A stretch of DNA of 6,655 nucleotides, taken from NCBI GenBank assembly GCA_937893115.1, contig CALBGK010000070.1, positions 1 to 6,655 of the forward strand. Reading direction: 5' to 3'. Positions within the stretch are counted from its first letter, which is position 1. Each line of letters starts with the position of its first letter. A program made the position numbers and the translations under genes. This DNA comes from an uncultured Erysipelotrichaceae bacterium. Its GTDB lineage: Bacteria; Bacillota_I; Bacilli_A; Erysipelotrichales; Erysipelotrichaceae. Of the stretch, positions 1 through 5,420 are shown in pieces. The notes beneath the pieces were generated by a model. The model ran no database searches. It was not told the DNA's origin and was given only the letters and a program-made list of their open reading frames with translations.

Positions 1-1560
1 GGTGATGTATTTAATGTTTATAACTGATGCCGTATCTCCTCTAGCTTGTACGTACATATTTCTTACGGCCTTGAGATATTCCACTGCATCAAACTGAAAC
101 AGTGGCGTTTGATATATTGCATGAATAGGTTTTCCAAAATCGCTATATGTATCATTGAGTTTAACAAGCTTAGCACCTAATGCGTAGTATAGGTCTCTTT
201 CCGATTTAATAAATTGATAGACATTAAAGTTATCAAATAAAAACCAAGCTAACCTTTTTGCGTCTTGATCTAATTTGCCGGTGTTTTGGTATGGCGTCAT
301 CAAATAATCCCAGACATACATCTTGTCATTGATAGACAACATATACTTATTGTCCCAATCAACACTAACAGCATTTTTAAGCTCACTTTCTTGAAGTAAG
401 CCGTGCATGCGATAGCCACCATTGATATTTCTTGAGATTATTCTGACATTTCTCTCATCTTCAATATTTGTGGATACTAATGTACATACCCCATGAATTG
501 TCGATAACCATACAAGTTGGTTATTTATGAGCTGTATTGAATAAGGAGTATCACAACCTATCTTGGCATTTACTAATTTAGATGTGAATTGGCCTCTACC
601 TTCATCGTCCTGATAGTATTCTAGAGCAAATATTTCTGTTGGTTTAAAAGCCATTAGAACATCATATTGTTCACCAAATCCGGTGATATCATCTTCTGTA
701 TTTCCGATTCTTGCATAATTATTTTCTGGGAAGTAAGTAGCGTCAAATACTTCACTATAGTAATAGATGCTCTCCCCTCCACCAGCCAGGAATAATCTTG
801 AATTATTCTCACCGCCATATGCTACCCAATACTTACTGGAAAGAATGGTATCAATATATTTTTGTTCAGTTTTATAGATAGTTATAACTACATTATTAGT
901 TCCTTTTGGTGGCGCCGTATTAAATGTGATTTTACCTTCTACATAATCAGCGGTGTATTCATCAGCTAAAAGAACTTCACCATCAACTTCAACAATAGGT
1001 TGTTTTTCATCTAATTCTTTATCAGTTAAGATGTATTCCTTTGATTCGCCATCACCATGAAATGAATTTTTAAATCCGGTACCTAGACGATTGTAATTTT
1101 CTATCGTATCGGCATAAGTACCATCTGGTTTCCGATTTATTACAACATCCGGAACATATGGTTCAACTTCTTTAAAGTCTTCTTCTTCGGACAAGACATA
1201 GAATTTATCACCAATGTAATAAAGCATACGGTTGAAATTAATGAATAGCCCTCTTTTGCTAGGTAATCCATCATAGATCATTTCGGTATTCTTATACACT
1301 TTACTACCAGCGTGAATGATAATATTTGCATCATAAAATGCTAAATCATATATCGTATCTTTATAGTCATAGTAATACTCTTGACCATATCTTTTACCAA
1401 AAGCACCATTTCTATACATCATGTTTAAAACATTAGGCGATTGATTAACTTCTTGTTCATACTCTAAATCCAGAAGATTTATTCCACCACTACATGGTTT
1501 TGGTATCTCAAAGGTATTGTATTTGACAGGACTAAATTTAGGCGTTTGTAGTAAAGCCAT
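1..1560 (-). CDS. Phage tail hub/nozzle-like structural protein (P22 gp10 or T7 gp12 type), partial at 3' end
   Basis: The frame is open from an ATG at 1560-1558 to position 1 without a stop, giving 520 residues with the C-terminus missing. An AAAGGAG site (1574-1568) lies 7 bases before the ATG and decides the start. The first codons overlap the upstream adaptor gene by 23 bases. The N-terminus has a segment typical of phage tail hub proteins (residues 25-60: GGINLLDLEY, then SPNVLNMMYR and a KRYGQ end). Next come short beta-rich stretches resembling propeller blades (about 65-125). An inserted beta domain follows (about 185-230, with YTADYVEGKITFNTAPPKG), then a conserved-looking block around residues 265-310 (YYYSEVFDATYFPE ... 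GFGEQYDVLMAFKP). From family knowledge, such proteins sit below the portal-adaptor stack and plug or extend the short tail. The function is inferred from the pattern and from the position after capsid and adaptor. It could instead be a differently folded DNA-stabilisation protein. The structural role is likely; the exact class is less sure. Confidence 0.72.
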   Translation of the reverse strand, partial: MALLQTPKFSPVKYNTFEIPKPCSGGINLLDLEYEQEVNQSPNVLNMMYRNGAFGKRYGQEYYYDYKDTIYDLAFYDANIIIHAGSKVYKNTEMIYDGLPSKRGLFINFNRMLYYIGDKFYVLSEEEDFKEVEPYVPDVVINRKPDGTYADTIENYNRLGTGFKNSFHGDGESKEYILTDKELDEKQPIVEVDGEVLLADEYTADYVEGKITFNTAPPKGTNNVVITIYKTEQKYIDTILSSKYWVAYGGENNSRLFLAGGGESIYYYSEVFDATYFPENNYARIGNTEDDITGFGEQYDVLMAFKPTEIFALEYYQDDEGRGQFTSKLVNAKIGCDTPYSIQLINNQLVWLSTIHGVCTLVSTNIEDERNVRIISRNINGGYRMHGLLQESELKNAVSVDWDNKYMLSINDKMYVWDYLMTPYQNTGKLDQDAKRLAWFLFDNFNVYQFIKSERDLYYALGAKLVKLNDTYSDFGKPIHAIYQTPLFQFDAVEYLKAVRNMYVQARGDTASVINIKYIT

Positions 1561-1915
1561 CTAGCTTCTCCTTTGATATAAATTTCTGATATTGAATTAG
1601 ATAATTTTTATAATCGGTTATGTATATTTGATATTTTGATAGGTCATCATCTATCAAGAAGTATGCAGCTAATCCAACAGGCATTATTAGATTAAGATAT
1701 AAATCTTCATAAACCAGTTCATCGCTATTGCTAGAGACATATGGAACTGTTGCTAATGGTGGTTTACCATTAAACATTCTTTCCATATTGTTATATTCGA
1801 AACACTCTTGTATGACACGATTGATATTAGAAATTAAATACTGATCGTATATAGTGCTTGAAGGTTTTTCAAAAAATTTCTTTTTTGTATCCTGATATAA
1901 TTCATCAACAGTCAT
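1538..1915 (-). CDS. Head-tail adaptor/connector protein
   Basis: This is a 125-residue, mostly helical protein encoded directly after the major capsid gene. The start ATG (1915-1913) has AAAGGAG at 1928-1922 with a 6-base spacer. The N-terminal half (about 1-45) looks like amphipathic helices. A proline-containing linker (about 50-62) follows, then a helical C-terminal half with the segment LIMPVGLAAYFLIDDD (76-91) and a YQIYITDYKNYL helix. This pattern of a hydrophobic 'LAAYFL' helix, acidic turn and Tyr-rich final helix is typical of phage connector proteins that form a ring of about 12 subunits under the portal (P22 gp4, T7 gp11 and SPP1 gp15 fill this role). Size and location fit. The assignment to a precise family is inference. 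Its 3' end overlaps the start of the hub gene by 23 bases and contains that gene's SD site, so the two are probably translationally linked. It lies downstream of a terminator-like hairpin and should be expressed well below the capsid protein. Confidence 0.75.
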   Translation of the reverse strand: MTVDELYQDTKKKFFEKPSSTIYDQYLISNINRVIQECFEYNNMERMFNGKPPLATVPYVSSNSDELVYEDLYLNLIMPVGLAAYFLIDDDLSKYQIYITDYKNYLIQYQKFISKEKLDGFTTNA

Positions 1916-1933
1916 ACTGAGCTCCTTTCACTT

Positions 1934-1958
1934 AAAAAGGGGAACTAAGTCCCCTCTA
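1934..1958 (-). terminator. Intrinsic terminator/attenuator immediately after the capsid gene
   Basis: On the minus strand the stop TAG (1958-1956) is followed directly by AGGGGA (1955-1950), a CTTAGT loop (1949-1944), TCCCCT (1943-1938) and TTTT (1937-1934). This is a perfect 6-bp stem with four G-C pairs, in an AT-rich context, followed by a short T-tract. Two weaker flanking pairs (A1957-T1936, G1956-T1937) could extend it. The short T-tract suggests partial termination. There is no room for a separate promoter before the adaptor start at 1915, so the downstream genes probably depend on read-through. A role as a 3'-end mRNA stabiliser is an alternative. Confidence 0.7.
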
Positions 1959-2807
1959 TTCTGTATTTGCTTTATCCCAGCAAGCGTAGACACCATCTTT
2001 TTTAGCATCTAATACAAAGGCATCATATAGCCAACGAATTTCAAGAAGGTTACCACTAATTCCTGGAGGGTCTTGATGGATTTTAGCATCCTTGATTTGC
2101 ATTGGTGCTAATACAGACTCTGGATTTACTAACATGAAATGCACTTTGTTAGAGTTATTGCCTGTTGGCATATAATCATCTCTTACAGGAACAATTAAGG
2201 CGTCACGACACTTACCTACTTGACCTTTAACTAATGCTTTTTCACCAGACTTTTCTAGATTCAAGTATTCAGTTGAATTTAATAGTAAGCCATAGCTAGT
2301 TGCTCCGATGTAACAGATAGTACGAGAACCGATAGCTGAATGATTCATTAAATAAATCATACCTTTAGTAATCTCTTCAACGATAGATGTCTTAGTAATG
2401 CTTGCTGCAATACCAGCGCCAACACCTTCATAGTTAGCCCATACGCTTAGACAGTGCTTATCCATCATTGGCGTGAACTTTTCTCTTAATTCTCTATTTA
2501 GTGCCCTTCCAGCGTTTTTAATCATCATCTGTTGAGTGTTATCGCCTTTATCGATAATCATTGTTGCTGCCTTATCTTGAGAGACAGTTAGTGTTTGAAC
2601 GGTATCACCTAAGTCAGTAGGCGTACCATATCTTGATGTACCAGAACGGGTATAGTCTACTGGGTCTACAGTATCAATTGAATAGACATTGATAGATTTT
2701 ACTCCATCCCATTTGTAGTCTTTACATGTGTTGCCGGCTACTACGCTTTGCTCATAGAAGCGTTCAGCAACTTTCTTCGAATATTTTTCTGCTAAATTAA
2801 TTGCCAT
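1956..2807 (-). CDS. Major capsid protein, HK97 fold
   Basis: This 283-residue protein is the main shell subunit, which assembles with the scaffold and portal into the procapsid. The ATG (2807-2805) has a strong AAGGAG site (2822-2817) with a 9-base spacer. The start also begins a typical capsid N-terminus, MAINLAEKYSKKV. Visible regions are an N-terminal arm (about 1-30) and a loop segment DYTRSGTSRYGTPTDLGD (51-68) consistent with the extended E-loop. A beta region follows (70-87: TVQTLTVSQDKA ... MIIDKGD), then a long spine-helix segment (about 92-124), an A-domain region (about 145-235) and a C-terminal beta strand region (250-276). The length is normal for coat proteins without a fused protease or delta domain, in line with a separate scaffold gene just upstream. 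The gene ends with TAG directly abutting a terminator hairpin. It lies 4 bases after the scaffold stop. The assignment rests on recognisable family pattern plus position between scaffold and adaptor. Confidence 0.92.
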   Translation of the reverse strand: MAINLAEKYSKKVAERFYEQSVVAGNTCKDYKWDGVKSINVYSIDTVDPVDYTRSGTSRYGTPTDLGDTVQTLTVSQDKAATMIIDKGDNTQQMMIKNAGRALNRELREKFTPMMDKHCLSVWANYEGVGAGIAASITKTSIVEEITKGMIYLMNHSAIGSRTICYIGATSYGLLLNSTEYLNLEKSGEKALVKGQVGKCRDALIVPVRDDYMPTGNNSNKVHFMLVNPESVLAPMQIKDAKIHQDPPGISGNLLEIRWLYDAFVLDAKKDGVYACWDKANTE

Positions 2808-2811
2808 TTGT

Positions 2812-3609
2812 TTAATCTCCTTCTAATAGGCCTTGTAAGAACGCATTAGACTCATCTGCTTCTGCAGCATTAGATGTAGAGCCAAGCGATCTATTTTTAT
2901 TTGCCTCATTTTTCTTGTTTACTCTGTCTTGTGATAAAGCTTTTTCATGCTCAATCTCTTCATAAGCCTCAAGAAGCGTATATCCTTCTTTCATCAGGTC
3001 GTATACCTTTGCATCTAATTTCGATGCATCTACTTTTGGATATCGTTTTTCAAAGCGAGTTAATTGAGCCTTTAAAGCTTCCTTTTGACTATTAGCTTGA
3101 TTATCTCTACTAGCAACATATTCTTGTCTTCTGGTTTGTAAGACTTCTTCTGCTTGCTTATTAGCTAATTCAAGTAGTAGCCCTTCATCGGCATCTGGAT
3201 ATTTTCCTTTAAGCTTTTCTAGTTCTTTTCTAGCAACCATGCTAGTTTGAATTTTAGATAGATTGCTTAAATAAGTATTGATATCCATACCGTTCGCACG
3301 AGCCATCATTTCTAATTCATTATTTAGGTTGTTGTACTTTTCACTTAGTCTATCGTAATTCTTGCCTTTTTGTGCAAGCGCAATAGCTTCTTCTTGAGTA
3401 AGTGGAATATCTTCCTTGTCATAACGAATGGTTAAAAATGGTTCTTGCTCTGATTCAGTAGTTTCTTCTTCACTGGTTTGTTCAGTTTCTTCTACTTCTG
3501 TGTTTTCTTGCGAAGGCTCTGGTAGGTCTTCTGCTTGCTCTTCAGCAAAAATGTTTTCTTCTTGAACTGTATCGTCCATGTTTTCCCTTTCTTGGCTCTG
3601 GTAGGCCAT
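2812..3609 (-). CDS. Scaffolding protein
   Basis: The protein has 265 residues from the first ATG (3609-3607), or 255 from the ATG of Met11 (3579-3577). It guides procapsid assembly and leaves before or during DNA packaging. Residues 11-56 are strongly acidic (Glu/Asp/Gln-rich, low complexity). Residues 58-80 form a short conserved-looking block (FLTIRYDKEDIPLTQEEA), then a charged helical, probably coiled-coil region runs from 82 to about 235. The C-terminus has a basic patch (NKKNEANKNR, 231-240) and a short hydrophobic tail (FLQGLLEGD). This acidic head, coiled-coil body and basic coat-binding end is typical of phage scaffolds, and the gene lies directly before the capsid gene. No protease motif is seen. 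The first ATG has only a weak AGG at 3620-3618, whereas Met11 has AAAGGG at 3590-3585, so the shorter form may be the real product. The last codons carry the SD of the capsid gene. The role is well supported by composition and position. Confidence 0.87.
   Translation of the reverse strand: MAYQSQERENMDDTVQEENIFAEEQAEDLPEPSQENTEVEETEQTSEEETTESEQEPFLTIRYDKEDIPLTQEEAIALAQKGKNYDRLSEKYNNLNNELEMMARANGMDINTYLSNLSKIQTSMVARKELEKLKGKYPDADEGLLLELANKQAEEVLQTRRQEYVASRDNQANSQKEALKAQLTRFEKRYPKVDASKLDAKVYDLMKEGYTLLEAYEEIEHEKALSQDRVNKKNEANKNRSLGSTSNAAEADESNAFLQGLLEGD
2817..2822 (-). promoter_or_regulatory. Capsid gene SD site inside the end of the scaffold gene
   Basis: AAGGAG on the minus strand lies 9 bases before the capsid ATG and inside the last sense codons of the scaffold gene (GAA GGA GAT TAA). 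Ribosomes ending the scaffold gene would stop on this site, which favours coupled reinitiation on the capsid gene. Confidence 0.8.
3585..3590 (-). promoter_or_regulatory. Candidate SD site for an internal scaffold start (Met11)
   Basis: AAAGGG on the minus strand lies 5 bases before the ATG at 3579-3577. It pairs with the 16S tail better (AAGG) than the AGG at 3620-3618 that precedes the first ATG. It suggests that the scaffold starts at Met11, or that two scaffold forms are made. Confidence 0.45.
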
Positions 3610-3611
3610 AT

Positions 3612-3637
3612 ATAAAACCTAAATTAATAGGATTTAT
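3612..3637 (-). promoter_or_regulatory. AT-rich inverted repeat spanning the portal stop and scaffold leader
   Basis: On the minus strand ATAAATCCTA (3637-3628) can pair with TAGGTTTTAT (3621-3612) across a TTAATT loop. This gives 9 of 10 pairs, with one T-T mismatch. The hairpin covers the portal stop codon and the only weak SD (AGG, 3620-3618) of the first scaffold ATG. It lacks a GC-rich stem, so it does not look like a terminator. It may modulate scaffold translation, or it may be a chance pairing in AT-rich sequence. Confidence 0.35.
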
Positions 3638-5247
3638 AACTGATTTGTTTGTACAGGCATCTGCCCTTGCATTGCTTGTTGTTGCTGTTTCATTAATTCC
3701 TGTTTCTCTTTAACGTTTTGAACTATTTTTGACTTGTTCGGCAAATATTTATCAGGAATTGACTCAAGATAGACATCAGGGTCAAATTGTATGCTTCTAA
3801 ACACATTGTCTAGAGTATTCATTTGTGCTATCTCGCTATATTGAGAACCAGCGCCGATATCGATAATCAATTGATATTGGAGCTTATTCAAAATATCAAA
3901 ATCACAATCAGCCACTTTACCGTCGAACAGCACTCTTCTTTGGCCATAGGTATTGGCCATAATATCGATGATGTTTCTAACAAGGTCTTCCCACATGCAA
4001 TAGTAGTTTTGTCTTTGAATCTCTAAAGGCACATTACTTGCTTCTTGTAGAGCGATAATAGCTGATGTATTATCTGGCCTTACATTTCCCAACGACGCAT
4101 CGTTAACGCCCATGCAGTCCTTTGTTTGCGAGATAACAGAATCAACTAGCCCCATAATCTGCGATGAGAAGTCAGGTGACTTGATGTATTGGAATAGGCT
4201 TCCCATCGTATCTAAACCAACTGCACCTATAGATGTCGATTCCATGAAGTCATCGATATCAATCTTGTTTTTATCGTAGACAATCTTAGGGAACGCTCCA
4301 TTCATCGCATATAGCTCTGCCAGGGCGTACACTTTATTAATGAATATCTGATTATTGATATTCGATGTCATTGGTGAGTTATAAAGATAAGAATTCTTTA
4401 TAGGGTCCCACCCGAAACAAGCTAGAGGATATCTGCTATACCCTAAGTCAGTTTTCTTCTTAATCGTCACATTATGAGTGCACTTCACACAGTGAACAGT
4501 TTTAACTTTCCTCACCGTGCTTGTTTCAAATATCGTTCCATCAGGCATAACGATTTCATTAGTTTCTGCTTCTTCATGTGTCTCTTTCCAAAGCTTGAGT
4601 AAGACAGTTACTAAATCATCGCTATCATCATTTGGCTGTTCAGTGTCGTTATCAGGCAAAATCTGCGCTATTTCATCTTCACTCAAGCCATTAGCTCTAG
4701 CTTCTTCCTTTACCTGACTTATGTGCTGCCTAAAAGCGATGATGATGTAAGGCTGTTTTTGAATGTCATTTGAATAGGGATTGCCAAAATATACATTAGT
4801 GCAGTCTATTATCTCGTTTTCAATACGACCTTTTATGTCTTGCTTAGTATCATAGTCAGGATTGAAAGTTTGAAGTGCATATGATGAACCAGCCACAAAA
4901 CTATTTCTAATCATAAGTCTTGATGTTTCTTTAATCTTGGCTTGCTCGATAACATTTTCTATCTCACTAGCAAATAATTTAGATGCCGTTATATCATCTT
5001 CAGCTTCCGAGACAGGGATAATAGTTATTGCAACATCGTTAGTCGATAGAGTAGCTATTTGATACTTACCTATGCGTTGCAAGATATTGATAGTAGGTTT
5101 AATCATGTCAGGAGCATCTACTCCTTCCCATTGCCTACCGTCATAGAAGTTTTCGTTCTGTTTTATGGTTTCGTACAAGTTTCTGCTCATGCAGTACTCA
5201 TGAACTTTCCAATATTCCTTCCATACTTCAGTTGGTTCTATCTTCAT
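3634..5247 (-). CDS. Portal protein (P22-like portal family)
   Basis: This 537-residue protein forms the dodecameric ring at one capsid vertex. It nucleates procapsid assembly, docks the terminase and lets DNA pass. The start ATG (5247-5245) has AAGGGG at 5260-5255 with a 7-base spacer, inside the end of the upstream membrane-protein gene, which it overlaps by 20 bases. The N-terminus carries a hallmark segment of portals (residues 34-66: FYDGRQWEGVDAPDMIKPT followed by INILQRIGKYQIATL). A wing region follows, with an acidic insertion (about 185-235) and a Cys253-x2-Cys256 pair in a variable loop. The stem/crown-proximal block includes PDNTSAIIALQEASNVPLEI (391-410) and a helix through residue 432. 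The C-terminus is Gln/Met-rich (519-530), probably flexible. Length is within the usual portal range, on the shorter side compared with P22's portal. The position between terminase and scaffold is canonical. The portal identity is firm; the subfamily is inferred from the N-terminal pattern. Confidence 0.92.
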   Translation of the reverse strand: MKIEPTEVWKEYWKVHEYCMSRNLYETIKQNENFYDGRQWEGVDAPDMIKPTINILQRIGKYQIATLSTNDVAITIIPVSEAEDDITASKLFASEIENVIEQAKIKETSRLMIRNSFVAGSSYALQTFNPDYDTKQDIKGRIENEIIDCTNVYFGNPYSNDIQKQPYIIIAFRQHISQVKEEARANGLSEDEIAQILPDNDTEQPNDDSDDLVTVLLKLWKETHEEAETNEIVMPDGTIFETSTVRKVKTVHCVKCTHNVTIKKKTDLGYSRYPLACFGWDPIKNSYLYNSPMTSNINNQIFINKVYALAELYAMNGAFPKIVYDKNKIDIDDFMESTSIGAVGLDTMGSLFQYIKSPDFSSQIMGLVDSVISQTKDCMGVNDASLGNVRPDNTSAIIALQEASNVPLEIQRQNYYCMWEDLVRNIIDIMANTYGQRRVLFDGKVADCDFDILNKLQYQLIIDIGAGSQYSEIAQMNTLDNVFRSIQFDPDVYLESIPDKYLPNKSKIVQNVKEKQELMKQQQQAMQGQMPVQTNQL

Positions 5248-5419
5248 TATTTATCCCCTTGTAGTTCATCATATTCATAAATTGTTTAAGACTTTCTTTA
5301 TTAGCTTCAGTGATACGAATTGCGTTTTGGTTTTTCTCATATCTTCTTCCGATATAAATTCCCAGTATCAAGAATCCAACAAAAAAAGCACTCATCAGTG
5401 TGCTTGTTAGTAATATCAT
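5228..5419 (-). CDS. Small single-span membrane protein between terminase and portal, function unknown
   Basis: I do not recognise this protein. From the ATG at 5419-5417 it has 63 residues. A hydrophobic segment (about residues 2-23: ILLTSTLMSAFFVGFLILG...) is followed at once by GRRYEKNQ, then a polar, charged tail. By the positive-inside rule the tail should be cytoplasmic and the short N-terminus outside. There is no signal-peptidase or lipobox motif. An ATG 12 bases upstream (5431-5429) is in frame but has no SD, while GGAGG at 5429-5425 lies 5 bases before 5419 and overlaps that upstream ATG, so 5419 is the better start. The gene begins 1 base after the terminase stop and overlaps the portal start by 20 bases, so it is part of the same transcript. 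It could be a holin-like, spanin-like or superinfection-related protein, or help assembly at the membrane; the sequence does not decide. Its existence as a gene is supported by the SD site, the tight packing and the clean membrane segment. Confidence 0.72.
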   Translation of the reverse strand: MILLTSTLMSAFFVGFLILGIYIGRRYEKNQNAIRITEANKESLKQFMNMMNYKGINNEDRTN

Positions 5420-5420
5420 G

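Noticed and set aside
1932..1958. Read-through of the capsid TAG giving an eight-residue extension
   Set aside because: The frame after TAG does run eight codons to a TAA, but these codons are the terminator hairpin itself. There is no known read-through context, and the extension is too short to be a domain.
2901..3095. Plus-strand 64-codon open frame across the scaffold gene
   Set aside because: It is antisense to a well-supported gene, its product is a low-complexity mirror of coiled-coil codons, and it has no neighbours on that strand.
3823..4717. Two plus-strand open frames (3823-4026 and 4517-4717) across the portal gene
   Set aside because: Both lie wholly inside the portal gene on the opposite strand; their products have no recognisable motifs, and the Ser/Val-rich one mirrors the acidic portal insertion.
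5059..5280. Plus-strand 73-codon frame with a hydrophobic product over the portal start
   Set aside because: Hydrophobicity here comes from the complement of charged portal codons; it covers the portal start and SD site and has no partner gene on that strand.
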